Notes: generated from the letters alone by a model not told the origin. Shown: positions 41,690-53,049, counted from the first letter of the stretch. The stretch is 64,000 bases of DNA from Patiria pectinifera (GCA_029964075.1 CM057135.1:14720863-14784862); one strand, 5' to 3'. Made by a program: numbers and translations.

Positions 41690-42830
41690 AGGTTAGTCGC
41701 TTATCATGCAGTGGCTTTTTGTACTGCATACTTTACATGTACTAGGTTAGTCGCTTATCATGCAGTGGCTTTTTGTACTGCATACTTTATGTGTATTGGG
41801 TCAGTCGCTTATCATGCAGTGGCTTTTTGTACTGCATACTTTACATGTACTAGGTTAGTCGCTTATCATGCAGTGGCTTTCTGTACTGCATACTTTACAT
41901 GTATTGGGTCAGTCGCTTATCCTGCACTGGCTTTCTGTACTGCATACTTTACGTGTATTGGGTTAGTCACTTATCCTGCAATGGCTATCTGTACTGCATA
42001 CTTTACGTGTATTGGGTCAGTCGCTTATCCTGCATTGGCTTTCTGTACTGCATACTTTACGTGTATTGGGTCAGTCGCTTAGCCTGCAATGGCTTTCTGT
42101 ACTGCATACTTTACGTGTATTGGGTTAGTCACTTATCATGCACTGGCTTTCTGTACTGCATACTTTACGTGTATTGGGTCAGTCGCTTATCATGCACTGG
42201 CTTTCTGTACTGCATACTTTACGTGTATTGGGTTAGTCACTTATCATGCACTGGCTTTCTGTACTGCATACATGTACATGTACTAGGTTAGTCGCTTATC
42301 ATGCAGTGGCTTTTTGTACTGCATACTTTACGTGTATTGGGTTAGTCACTTATCCTGCAATGGCTATCTGTACTGCATACTTTACGTGTATTGGGTCAGT
42401 CGCTTATCATGCACTGGCTTTCTGTACTGCATACTTTACGTGTATTGGGTTAGTCACTTATCATGCACTGGCTTTCTGTACTGCATACTTTACGTGTATT
42501 GGGTTAGTCGCTTATCATGCAATGGCTTTCTGTACTGCATTCTTTACGTGTATTGGGTCAGTCGCTTAGCCTGCACTGGATTTCTGTACTGCATACTTTA
42601 CGAGTATTGGGTTAGTCGCTTATCCTGCAGTGGCTTTCTGTACTGCATACTTTACGTGTATTGGGTCAGTCGCATATCATGCAGTGGATTTCTGTACTGC
42701 ATACTTTACGTGTATTAGGTTAGTCGTTTGTCATGAAGTGGCTTTCTGTACTGCATTCTGTACGTGTAGTGGGTTAGTCACTTATCCTGCATTGACTTTT
42801 TGTACTGCATTCTGTTGATTGTAAATACAG
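41690..42830 (-). repeat. 54-bp satellite array, right (about 21 copies)
   Basis: Same unit as at 18,165-18,905 but inverted (TGTACTGCATACTTTACGTG, then TATTGGGTCAGTCGCTTATC on the plus strand). Confidence 0.95.
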
Positions 42831-42892
42831 TAGTTTTTGTTTCTTAATATTTTGCAATAACGAGGCTGATATACCAGATATGCAGCCTAGAA

Positions 42893-43840
42893 CCACGTCA
42901 TGTAGATGATCTACTAGAAATGCACTCTAGAACCACATCACGGTAGATGATCTACAAAAAAACCTAGAACTACATCATGTAGATGATCTACAAAAAATAT
43001 ACACCCTAGAACCACATCATGTAGATGATCTACAAGAAATGCACCCTAGAACCACGTCATGTAGATGATCTACAAAAAACAACAACCTAGAACCACATCA
43101 TGTAGATGATCTACCAAAAATACACCCTAGAACCACATCATGTAGATGATCTACCACAAATACACCCTAGAACCACAGCATGTAGATGATCTACCAAAAA
43201 TACACCCTAGAACCACATCATGTAGATGATCTACCAAAAATTCACCCTAGAGCTACATCATGTAGATGATCTACCAAAAATACACCCTAGAACCACATCA
43301 TGTAGATGATCTACAAGAAATGCACCCTAGAACCACATCATGTAGATGATCTACAAAAAAATACACCCTAGAACCACATCATGTAGATGATCTACCAAAA
43401 ATACACCCTAGAACCACATCATGTAGATGATTTACAAAAAAATGCACCCTAGGACTACATCATGTAGATGATCTACCAAAAATACACCCTAGAACCACAT
43501 CATGTAGATGATCTACAAGAAATGCACCCTAGAACCACATCATGTAGATGATCTACAAAAAAATACACCCTAGAACCACATCATGTAGATGATCTACAAG
43601 AAATGCACTCTAGAACCACATCATGTAGATGATCTACCAAAAATACACCCTAGAACTACATCATGTAGATGATCTACAAAAAATGCATCCAAATACTACA
43701 TCATGTAGATGATCTACAAGAAATGCACTCTAGAACCACATCATGTAGATGATCTACAAAAAATACACCTTAGAACCACATCATGTAGATGATCTACAAG
43801 AAATGCATCCTAGAACTACATCATGTAGATGATCTGCAAA
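42893..43840 (-). repeat. 40-bp satellite array, right (about 24 copies)
   Basis: Inverted copies of the unit at 17,168-18,095 (CATCATGTAGATGATCTAC, then ACCCTAGAACCA on the plus strand). Confidence 0.95.
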
Positions 43841-43988
43841 CATGGTGCACAAAACCAAACAGTGCACTGCCAAACATACGAGTGCTCTGTTTCAAAAAGT
43901 GCATTGTAAGACCAATTTTGCGACAAAAATTGAAGTACATTTTATAACGGTGCACTTTATCTCCAGTTTCAACCTAAACTACTGAAAT

Positions 43989-44016
43989 GGTGCACCTTTT
44001 CATGAAAAGGTGCACC
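43989..44016. repeat. Perfect 28-bp palindrome near the right end
   Basis: Identical to 16,994-17,021 and 31 bp from the right end. Confidence 0.9.
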
Positions 44017-44047
44017 TTTTGACTTTTGAATGAGAAATAATGCCATA

Positions 44048-44053
44048 TACACT
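44048..44053. repeat. Target-site duplication (TACACT), right
   Basis: Partner of 16,957-16,962. Confidence 0.92.
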
Positions 44054-44230
44054 GCCCGGCGTGGACAAAAGAAGAGCCGGACAAAGGAATACACGGTCTA
44101 ATACTGTACTGTGTGTGTTCAGCCAGCTACGAAAACCCACCCCAAAACCCTCAAAAATCCACCCAAAATCCAATCATTTTCAAACGAAAAGTAGACAGAC
44201 TTTGTCTATAAAATGACCAAAACCCCTGGT
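44054..44230 (-). promoter_or_regulatory. LINE A 5' UTR, distal part
   Basis: Continues the leader cut at 16,956. It aligns without the transposon to 60,165-60,300. It contains a fold around CCGGCTCTTC ... GCCGGGCAG. Its start resembles the first 150 bp of the LINE E leader (TATAGACAAAGTC versus TATAGACCAAGCAG), so LINE A begins about here. Confidence 0.65.
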
Positions 44231-44237
44231 AGAAAAT

Positions 44238-44438
44238 TTAACTTGAAAAAAGCTTTGAAGAATGACTACGCTTCATGTCAAATCGGCCGCCAGGTAGAGG
44301 TTGCAAGGCCTCAATGTGATTGGCCGGGATAATCCCGACCCCCTTGAGAGCCTTGAAAACATCACTTGACGTCTCCTTGCCCCCGAAACTAAGTTCGAGG
44401 GCTCGGAGACGCCTGGCCTCGCTTGCGTTTGATGGCAT
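44238..44438 (-). pseudogene. LINE E ORF1 N-terminus (truncated)
   Basis: Encodes 66 residues; ALELSFGGKETSSDVFKALK and GIIPANHIEALQPLPGG match in pattern the ORF1 N-termini of LINE A (VELRFGG...GIVAKDHLSAVQLLPG) and LINE B (LEVKFEEDTTPKSVFDKF). This identifies the start codon region of this ORF1 family. The protein stops where LINE A sequence takes over, so the RNA-binding parts are missing. Confidence 0.75.
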
Positions 44439-44872
44439 GTTAAGCCGAGAGGGAAAAAAGAAAGGAAAAATCCGACTTGGATATCTTTCACAGAATTAAA
44501 AATACCGTTACAAGCTTGTAACGGTATTCACTATATTTAATATATACAACGAAGAGTGAGTCACAACTGCCGTCTCACTCAACAAAAATATTAATCACAG
44601 GTAACAACTGCCTACCTGTGATCAAGAAAGTAAAAAAGACGCGGAGGCCAGGCCCCGCAGACCCGAGATTCCCCACCGGTGTAGTGCAGAGAACCCCAAG
44701 CCTACAGGCCCGCAATACCCGCGCTACGGCTCGCTCCCCGCTGCCGACCCTCCACCTAGTGTAACGGCGGTAGTCGAGGCGTAACGGGTCACAAGCCGCG
44801 GCACAAGCACACGGGTCCCAACCCCGGAAACGCTAGAGAAAGGAAAAAATTCCCCCAACAAAGGGCTTCACG

Positions 44873-45040
44873 GGGCTATGCACACGCACAGCCCCACCCA
44901 AATGAATAGGGCCGTGCATGCTGCCACGGCCTAAACAAAGAAACGTGTAGAAACGAATGGGCCGTGCACGCTGCCACGGCCCAAACAAAGGACGTGTAGA
45001 AATAAATAGGCTGGCGTGTACAGCACTGCGTACACAGCCA
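44873..45040 (-). repeat. Four 5' UTR hairpins of LINE E
   Basis: Inverted repeats GGGGCT/AGCCCC (about 44,874-44,897), GGCCGTG/CACGGCC (about 44,910-44,932 and 44,958-44,981) and a longer GGCTGGCGTGTAC/GTACACAGCCAGC (about 45,009-45,043). Three have the loop sequence (C)AYGCTGCYA or its equivalent. LINE B has the same type at 57,297-57,363 and the duplicate at 60,950-61,115. Confidence 0.75.
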
Positions 45041-45226
45041 GCAACGAAAAACCAACACCAAAAAACACCCAAAATATCACCAAAAATGCAACAAAAATCT
45101 CTAAAAACTAGACCTGCTTGGTCTATAAACTAAGACAAAAAGGAAGATACCCAAACTATCGCCTCACGCGATCTAAAACTCGAATATCTTCGCAGACAAC
45201 CCGGAGCTCCGGAGAGGCGTGGATGT

Positions 45227-45244
45227 CTGAAAAGAACAGATACT
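45227..45244 (-). repeat. U2-type target motif between LINE B and LINE E
   Basis: Minus strand AGTATCTGTTCTTTTCAG, identical to the motif after LINE A at 10,837-10,820. It separates the 3' end of LINE B from the 5' end of LINE E, as expected for a target duplication left by successive insertions at one U2-like site. Confidence 0.8.
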
Positions 45245-46125
45245 GTTTTTTGATTTGGGACAAAGAAGGTCCCGGGCAGGTCGACTTACCAATGCGCCGA
45301 AGTACAGTGCGCTGGGGTCTCGAGCCCCCCTGCCCTAAACCAGAATAAACACTAACACCAAAAATGACAAACACCTGAGAACAGAAAAGTCACCGAACGA
45401 CGAAAATGTCACAAACGACGAAAAATGTCCCAATCTGATTTCAAGAATCTCAAAAAAGTATAAACAAATAACAGTGATAAAAAGACTAGCGGTTAAAAAG
45501 CTAAAAATACATTACAAACAGGAATTTAAAAACTTTAAAAACACGAAGAAAACATTAAATCGATAATGTTTATCGAAGAAAAAAATCACCGCTAAAATAC
45601 CTCATTATGCAAGAAGAAATACCAGCTCCAAGAAACATCCCCCTCCCACCCCCGAGAAAAGTTTCCCGGGAGCGGGAAAAGAAGATTTTTCCCGGAAAAA
45701 AAGCACCAATTCCCCATACTGAGAAAACAAGAAAAATACCTCAGCAGTGAGTTTACTGAAGACAAGTATGTCAACAGCAAAAAAATTGTTCTTCGGGGAA
45801 GTCCCGCTGCAAAAGAAGAAAAACAGTTACACAAAACATGCAAAACAGAAGCAGACAAAGAGGCAGATGAAAAAAAACTGAACAACGGCAATAAACAATA
45901 AAGGATACTAAGTCCGTCTCCCAAACCTCGGTATGGGGACACGCCTGTCCCGCTGCAGGAGACCCGCAGCATCGGTGATGTCTCGATTTTTCCAGGGGAC
46001 AGGCGCCTCTACTCATTAACCTGAAAAAAGGGGGAAAAAAACTAGAATTAACCCTGACAGACTTAGCATCAAACTACACTAACTTACTTAAATAACTAGG
46101 GGGAATAAAGCTGTTGTGGGCAAGA
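45245..46125 (-). other. LINE B 3' UTR
   Basis: Ends with GGGACCTTCTTTGTCCC and a short A-rich tail before the U2 motif. A further GC-rich fold (GGGGCTCGAGACCCC, 45,318-45,332, minus) precedes it. The arrangement parallels the LINE A 3' end. No reading frame is supported. Confidence 0.65.
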
Positions 46126-46739
46126 CTAGAAATTGATGAGAACGCGGTCGTCTCTGATAGAAACAACAGAGCCACCGACGTTCCACAAAAGAAAAAACTT
46201 GTTTCGGTCTAAACGTAAAAAATCTGCCTCTATGCGCTTATGAAGAAAAGACTTAGAAGAACGGAGAACGGTCAGACGGTCAACGTAGTCAACAAGGCTT
46301 GGCAGCGGGACTTCCAAATCTAACACTTCAAAACCGAAATCAAAAACCAGACGAAGCGGTGGTTCTTATTTGTGGGGTTAAAACCCTCTGCGAAAAATAC
46401 CACTGCTGGGGAGATGGAAAAAAGTGGGCCCGCAAACACGTACACCCATGTACGTGGCCCAATCCCACAGCACGGTAAAAAAGGAACAGTCCCATAGCAA
46501 ATGCAGAAGCGACTCATTGTTACAATTAGGCCGAGGGCACTTACCGCGGCCAATGCCCCACGATAAAAGGCGCTGGGCCGTCTTCACGGCGCTCCAAACA
46601 ATGCGCCAGTTTAAGTCCCGCGGGAAGTGGTCTAAAGAGTTATTTACAATGAATGAACAATGCAGGACGGCATAATTGATATCTGTGCGCGGGAGCGCCA
46701 CAGCCACTTGATTTAAAAACACATTGTAAAGGTTATTTA
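46126..46739 (-). pseudogene. LINE B ORF2 C-terminal region with CCHC-type motif
   Basis: Continues ORF2 across the inserted sequence: VFLNQVAVALPRTDINYAVL, then WRIVWSAVKTAQRLLSWG and a cysteine motif (CPRPNCNNESLLHLLWDC) typical of LINE ORF2 tails. The final part (FVWFLISVLK...SFLHKRIEADFLRL) is in a second frame, so a frameshift lies near 46,380-46,420. The segment begins inside the 27-bp direct repeat. Confidence 0.82.
46713..46739. repeat. 27-bp direct repeat, left copy
   Basis: Starts TTAAAAACACATTGTAAAGG and is identical over 27 bp to 51,624-51,650. Both copies encode ORF2 residues NNLYNVFL on the minus strand. Confidence 0.9.
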
Positions 46740-49267
46740 TGGACTTGCGTTACTCGAACTCAAAATGAATACAAATCTAACTGAAACAACCAATCTCCAT
46801 TTGGGTTCAGGAGTCCTTAATATGTTATTTAAAATTTAACACATTGTATATTATTTATATTTTATATTTAATTTAGTATTTGCAGTTTTATGTAAATTAA
46901 TAAATAATGTTCATTGAAATGCTTAGATTGTTTCCATGGCAATATTCCAGTGTTCCAAGAAAAGTATAGTTGCCATAAAACATTAACCAGTAATACTACT
47001 ACCCACTCTGATTCAAAACGTTTGGGAGGTAAGTAGATACATACATATAATTTCCTTTACTTTACCAACAATTAAAAAACTTCCTTTGAAGTACCAGAAA
47101 AATCACAATATTAATATTACATATTTAAATATAACCTTGTTAACAATTCAGAGCACAATATAAAACTGTTTGATAGAATCATATGACATTTCGAGGAATA
47201 AGCTAATGAGATAATTGCGGTAATAGACAGATAGAACCAGTGTTGGTGTGGGGAAAACACGCCACAAGTCGTCCAAGCAGATCGGGTTGCCAAGCAGCAT
47301 CTGTGTAGGACGGCTCCCCACAAAACACTCGGAGAAAAAAACGTCAACAGGTTATTATTAATGACGAAAACCCAAAAGCAAAGAATACCCGAAATAGGTA
47401 CCATAAATGGTTCAAATTGAAACAAATCATTTCATATGACAACGTGTAAACGCACAATAGAATGTACATCTACCTACCATATCAGCCGTACTTAAAGAAC
47501 GTAATTCTTGTAATTATTTCACATATAATCGTAATGTGCGATGAAGAACAGCAGTTAACACTATCTAACCAAACACACGAATGACGTTTTGAGCATGTCG
47601 AGAAAACTGTTGGATTTAGTTCAAGAAATTCAACTTTGAATCAAATGGGAATGGTCGTGCGTCATTAGTGAATTTTTCATAGTTCCTAACAGTTCCTTGT
47701 CTTAGTACATTTGGAAAATTGCCTGTTGAAAATAATAACATAATTTAAAAACAATAATATAAGCCAAGGAAATGTTTGTGTCAATGGCACACATGTTCAT
47801 GTACATTATTCACTGAGTTATATCTTAACCTGAAACACAGTGTAGCCCATGCAACTTTTGGCTTGGCAGACTGACGTGAATGCGAGTTAACAGTTATGTA
47901 CTAAATTAAAATTTTATAAAAAGAAATTAAATCGTTTTAATACCATAAAGAAATATCTAGCTTAATCTAGACTGGCAAAGAAGCAATTGATAAAATACAA
48001 AGAAAAACAAGTTTAGGTAACAATGCTGAACTTGCTAAGAACTTGGCCATACAGATGCCTTCAAATGGGAAATTAGGGCGACTCACAGCTTCACACAGTT
48101 GTGTCGTATGATAGTTAATTAATTCGTTCACAATAAACAGGTAGTCCGGGATCCTAAATTTCCCAGGAGCTAGAACAAATGCAAGCGGTCCGCCAAGAAA
48201 TAAACATCCCACATTACATTTAGGAGAACAATTTCAATCGAGATCAAGCGTCTGAAAAAAAATGACATTTTTTCTGTTATAAGTACACTATCATGGGCAA
48301 CAAGAAAGTGACGCCCTCCTTACGTTGTAACTGCTCCCAGGAAAGGCGAAAAACCCACGAAAAACCCTCATTAGTGGGAAGGGGGGAAATGGGAAACTTC
48401 CCTTCCGGCCCCTAGTCAAGGCGACCAAGTTTTCCTCAAACTCTAGAAGCAATCTTTATAGTGTGTCATTGTTAGAAGGAACTAAATAGATGTGTGGGCC
48501 TCTTCACTTTGTTCTCGCTCCCTTCTCGAATACTAAATACACAATTGAAAGCAGCCAAAACATTGCCAGTGCAGCAATAAAATATGTTAACTTACAATCA
48601 GAAAAATAATTAACCATTGCAGTTGTGCAACTCTACAGCCCACATATAATTCGAATTTAAAATAAAAAATCGCAAGGAGCGCGTTTGATTTTTATGAACA
48701 AATTGGCAATGGTGCAGGCCGGTCAACTTGTGATAATTGCTAGATTATTATCGATATCAGCCAGCTGTATTCATGCAATGCATGCGATATTTACGCCACT
48801 TTACCACCTTTTACCATCATACCATGCATGGTATTGGTAAAGACATTACACTCAGCAAATTATTGTTCCCCAAATTGTAGCAGTGGCTTGAATATTCTTT
48901 CTTCTAAAAATCGCACACCTAGCATGTAAACAAACATTGCGCAGCACTGCGGCTAAATGCATGAGGATACGCGCGAGGGAGGGCGCGCCTGGCGTGCGCG
49001 TAATTAAGTACGTGCTTGATTGAACGCAGCCTGAAAATTATACATTTTGGGGTCATGCACTCTTGATCTCCGCCAGTGTATGTATTGCGCGTTGCGCGTT
49101 TGAATTTACACATTTCTATTTTCTAGGTCACGTCCACAGTGGGGACAATGGCCTTGTTTACTAAAACAAATGACGTTATTTGCCATGATGTACAGTGTAT
49201 ATGAAAAAAATATATATTTTCTCAATTGTTAAACAAATATAACAGGAGGATGGCTGCATATAGAATT

Positions 49268-49312
49268 TAGCAACCATTCAACAACCCCTCCGTTGAAGTG
49301 GGAGGGTTGTTT
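49268..49312. repeat. Hairpin
   Basis: CAACAACCCCTCC and its near complement GGAGGGTTGTTTA face each other around GTTGAAGT. Short and isolated. Confidence 0.55.
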
Positions 49313-49389
49313 ATTAATAAAATATCTGGCCAATAGAACAAAGGATACTGAAAATAAAGTGCAACCTTGTTATATTCCATGTTTCCTTC

Positions 49390-49772
49390 GAAGTTCAGTT
49401 GTCGTTGGACGCACCAATTGTCCACAGCTCTTGATGACCGTTGTCCACCGATTATAATCAGAATATGCCCGAATCCCGAGAATAACGGGGTTAACGAAAA
49501 CAGTCACATGTCCAAAATTCAGTTGTGGTTGGACGCAAAAAAATGTCCAACGTGATGACCGCTGTCCACCGATAAAAATCAGAATTCGGCCCCTGCCCGA
49601 TTCCCGAGAATAACGGTGTTAACGAAAACAGTGACATGTCCGAAGTTCAGTTGTGGTTGGACGCAAGAAAAATGTCCAACTTGATGACCGCTGTCCATCG
49701 ATAATAATCACAATTCGGCCCCTGCCCGAATCCCGAGAATAACGGTGTTAACGAAAACAGTGACATGTCCAC
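49390..49772 (+). repeat. Three-copy ~125-bp tandem repeat
   Basis: Each unit has TTCAGTTGTGGTTGGACGCA, then GACCGCTGTCCACCGAT, then CCCGAGAATAACGGTGTTAA and a closing GACATGTCC. Copies start near 49,390, 49,515 and 49,640. The first is the most diverged. Confidence 0.88.
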
Positions 49773-50751
49773 TTTTTGCCGAAATGACTGTCCGGTAACC
49801 GAAGTGGTGGTGGTGGTCGTGTCTCGGACCGTCCCAGCTCATCAGACGTTTCTCCACACAGTTCAATTTAGAGGGAGACAATACCTGTATCCATCATGAC
49901 CGCTCACTGGCCTGTTTCTTGATCAACGTATGAAGATTGTGAACTGAAGACCTTGACATGAATTCCATGGCTGCCCTTCGTGCAATCACGGTTAGAAGTT
50001 CCCCGTCCTCATATGAAGTTTGCCGAACCGTTTTGCCTTGGCATCCTGGGTTCCTGCAAACAGATACAACACTCAAAGCAGCAGTTGTCTGTTGCGAACT
50101 ATAATGTTCTAAACTAAATAATCAAATGGCGTCATCAGCCAGCCTGATTCAAAAATCACAAGGAAATTCAGCTGGATCAGTGTGCAAATTTATAGCACTG
50201 AATGTTCAATTCGCGATGAAAAAAACACGACGACGCAATTCAAGCATATTAAAACAAGTTCACTCTTCATTATGTATCATTACTTCAAAGCCTACGATGG
50301 GCTGTAATTATTGAAACTAAAATGAGAAATTTCAGAAGACAAACGTAACGAGCTGTATTCATAAACAATTCTTGATTTCTTTACAAACACAGAAAAGTAT
50401 ACACACAAAAAAGCTCATGCTTGCGATATCACAGAAACGATATCCACAGTTAAGGACTCCGTGGCCAATGTCACAACCTGACCATGACATTTTTGGATAT
50501 AAAACACAATTTTGAAGGCAGTGGTCTGCCGCGAACGTGTGTCAAAAACAGTTGCTAAGAATCAAAGCCTTACAATGCTGTCGAAAAATTTCATAAAATT
50601 GCAACTGTATGCATGATCTGGCAGGAGGAAAAGAGAACTCCTGGGCTATATTCTGATGACAATGACTTTGAAATATCCACAGCATACAAGTGTTCGACGT
50701 AAATGCTCAAATAATACGGCCAACGACCAAAGCAAATATGCACACTGAAAG

Positions 50752-50840
50752 CTCATTATAAGAGCAGAATGCTCAAAAGAGCACAATACAAATGCTCATA
50801 AGAGCAAGATAAAATGCTCATAAGAGCACAATATAAAAGG
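50752..50840 (+). repeat. Short TGCTCATAAGAGCA palindromic repeat
   Basis: Four to five units of TGCTCA-(n)-AGAGCA, themselves small inverted repeats (GCTC/GAGC), within 90 bp. Confidence 0.75.
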
Positions 50841-51623
50841 GGCGCAAATTAAGTACCGACAAATGCAGTACTGTAATATGGCAAGATGTTACAAACCATG
50901 AAAGCCACCAGGATACCTGATGGAAAAAACGTCCAAAAAGCTCACCATGGAACAAAAGACTGACCAAAATCAGTCAAAAAGTGTGCGTAAGAGCTCCACC
51001 GGAGCACAAAGCCACAACGGGCTGTAATGGTGAGGAGTTTGGCATATCAACCTGGAACCAGTTTATAAAAAAACTGTAAGGGCTCCCCGGGCTCCGCAGT
51101 ATGTTTTGTTTTTGTTTGAGAAACCAACGCACATTATTATGATTTTGCTGGTGAATATATTGCGAACCGCACCTCTCGCCATTATTTACAGTCGAACCAA
51201 GCCACACGCCCAGGAGTCTCATTTGTGAAATATTTGTGAATGCAGTGCAAAAACGTAGGCCTTTAGTTGTTGCCCTTCATGTACAAAAAAACAACCCTGC
51301 ATGTCAAGTGTGATTCGGAGTAGGCTGCTACGCTACTCAGTCGGCATATTCGATTGTAATTTTGCTTGTGGTTTCGTACAGGCTAGGCCTACATGCCTAT
51401 CGCCTTTGAATGAATGATAAATAAAACACTGAACATAGACCAATAATTATATTAGGCCTATAACTGTATAAGAGCAATGTTTAAAAGGCCTACAGCCATG
51501 GGCAGAGTTTCATGTCAGCACGCAGTTCAAAACGAGTCGTGTGCCGTGCCGTGTTTCAACTAGCCAGTCGGTCGGCGGCACGGCCGAAGCAAACGTAAAT
51601 TCAATACGGAAACAGCACATTGG

Positions 51624-51650
51624 TTAAAAACACATTGTAAAGGTTATTTA
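51624..51650. repeat. 27-bp direct repeat, right copy
   Basis: Partner of 46,713-46,739; it lies in frame with the upstream ORF2 of LINE B. Confidence 0.9.
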
Positions 51651-52400
51651 CAGTGACGGTGTTCCAGTTGATAGACAGTACATTAGGAAGAGAAAGGATA
51701 AGATTACAGAACGTGACATAGATGCGAGGGACCGTCGAGGAGTGTGGACGGCTATTAGAGAAGAGACCAGTCGGAAGAAAGTTACGAAGGGAAAAGGAAC
51801 ACCAGAAAAAAGCTTAAAAAACTCCAAGGCGGAGCTGCAGGACTACAAAGCGAGCTGAAACCCTTACTGAAAAGAGCATCAGCTTTAAATCTTATGTTAA
51901 AAACACCGAGGCCACCGCTGTCAACAGACTGACAAACAGTGGACCGGCGTACCAGTTCCGTCTTACCGGACCATAGAAAAGAAAAGATGATCTTGTTGAT
52001 CTTCTTCTCCACGGTGACCGGCAGCGGATAGACAGGAGCTACATACTTGAGGTAAGATAAAAGGACTGTGTTAATTACAGTCACTTTGCCAATTAATGAC
52101 AAATGGCGTTTATTCCAGTTTTCTACTGTACACTGGAGTTTTACCAGGCGGTCTTCCCAATTCCTGACGGCCATGTCTCCTTCGCCGACCCAGAAGCCAT
52201 TAATTTTAATGGGATCTGTTTTCCAAGAAATGGGGTAAAGATCCCCGAGTTGCTCTCGCCATTCACCTAAAACAAAACCTTGAGATTTGGTGACGTTAAG
52301 TCTAGAGCCGCTTGCACCTTGAAACAAGCCTATAATGTTAAAAAGTCTATGAAGCGAGGAAATATTGCGAACAATACAAGTTGTATCGTCCGCATGAAAA
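51651..52400 (-). pseudogene. LINE B ORF2 region after the RT active site
   Basis: Starts with HADDTTCIVRN, where the RT Asp pair would be (Tyr replaced by His), then GSRLNVTKSQGFVLGEW and a connection region (SLIGKVTVINTVLLSYLKY). After a frameshift near 51,780 it continues in another frame with PRIYVTFCNLILSLPNV and reaches the 27-bp repeat. The region reads into the C-terminal block at 46,739. Confidence 0.82.
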
Positions 52401-53049
52401 TGTCAGTGTATAGTAGTTTGAGCCATCTGATGAAATTAGGCCCAAAACCAAACTTGTGAAGAACTTGGTGAAGAAAAGACCAGTTTACACGGTCGAAAGC
52501 TTTTTGCTGGTCAAGAGAAATAAAAAGTGAATTTAATTTCCTCTCGTCTGCATAAAAAACAAGGTCCCGTAAAAGCCGGGCACTATCGTGAATGGAGCGC
52601 CCTTTGACCCCGCAGGTCTGAAAAGGGCTAATGATGGAAGATAGAACTGAAGAAAGACGGTTACAAAGAGATTTAGCTTGAATTTTATAATCCACATTGA
52701 GCAAAGAAATAGGCCTTTTGTTTTGAGGCAAGGTAGGATCACCTGACTTGTCCAAGAGGGTGATAATGCCGGTTCTCTGTGAATTAGCCAAAATCTGTAA
52801 ATCAAAAGAAGTGTTAAAAACACTAAGCAAATCTGGACCAATGAGGTCCCAAAAGGTGAAATAAAATTCTTTAGGCAAACCGTCGCTGCCGGGGGATTTG
52901 CCGTTCTGCATACCCCGCACAGCAGCGTCGAGTTCACTAGACAAAAGAGGAACTTCAAGATTATTAATATTCTCTTCGGAAAGAGTATCAGAGATCTGAT
53001 CTAAAAAGAAGGATTGGAAACTGTCAACAGTTTGATCCCTCGAGAACAA
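52400..53049 (-). pseudogene. LINE B ORF2 reverse transcriptase, internal deletion
   Basis: Holds the N-terminal RT motifs (GSDGLPKEFYFTFW, KRPISLLNVDYKI, FISLDQQKAFDRVNW with the first Asp, LKLLYTDI). The sequence then jumps in one step to the ADDTT motif near 52,390. About 75 residues are lost, including the GVRQGCPLSP segment that LINEs A and C retain. The enzyme cannot be active. Confidence 0.88.

Larger units (their letters stand above)
16963..44047. mobile_element. 27,085-bp DNA transposon with very long satellite-bearing inverted repeats
   Basis: Ends are defined three ways: a 6-bp target duplication (TACACT), terminal inverted repeats starting TATGGCATTATTTCTC, and an uninterrupted homologous sequence at about 60,160. 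The inverted repeats are about 2.4 kb (left) and 2.8 kb (right); the difference comes from copy number in two tandem arrays inside each. The interior encodes a three-exon HTH plus D-D34-E transposase (22,833-25,460). It also holds a third array of the 54-bp satellite, fragments of other mobile elements and unexplained sequence. The transposase resembles the integrase-like family widespread in aquatic animals and related in fold to IS3/retroviral integrases. I do not assign a named superfamily; IS3EU is a candidate. Confidence 0.93.
41268..44047 (-). repeat. Right terminal inverted repeat
   Basis: Reverse complement of 16,963-19,348 in the same order of parts: unique inner stretch (41,268-41,690), 54-bp array, 40-bp array and GTGCAC-rich outer 200 bp. 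It is about 390 bp longer than the left repeat because its 54-bp array is longer. Confidence 0.92.
44231..45226 (-). mobile_element. LINE E: 5' UTR and start of ORF1 only
   Basis: A LINE related to A and B that begins right after the U2-type motif at 45,227 and is replaced by the LINE A leader after 66 codons of ORF1. Its leader contains four hairpins (44,870-45,040). An almost identical copy is at 60,300-61,298. Confidence 0.75.
46740..51623. mobile_element. 4,884-bp insertion of unknown type in LINE B ORF2
   Basis: Bounded by a 27-bp direct repeat made of ORF2 sequence. I find no inverted ends, LTRs, terminal A-run or recognisable domain. Inside are a small hairpin (49,271-49,310), a three-unit 125-bp tandem repeat (49,390-49,770), a short TGCTCATAAGAGCA repeat (50,750-50,840) and otherwise AT-rich sequence. 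A long target duplication would fit target-primed retroposition of a non-coding RNA or a decayed LINE, but the ends lack the tail expected. Confidence 0.6.

Noticed and set aside
45118..45374. Small ORFs on both strands around the U2 motif
   Set aside because: They lie in LINE 3' and 5' UTR sequence, are repeated in the duplicate block, and have no domain.
46740..51623. Helitron or large inverted-repeat transposon
   Set aside because: No TC/CTRR ends, terminal hairpin or inverted termini are visible, and a 27-bp duplication is not made by Helitrons.
46713..51650. The 27-bp direct repeats as LTRs
   Set aside because: They are ORF2 coding sequence and far too short; they mark a target duplication, not element ends.
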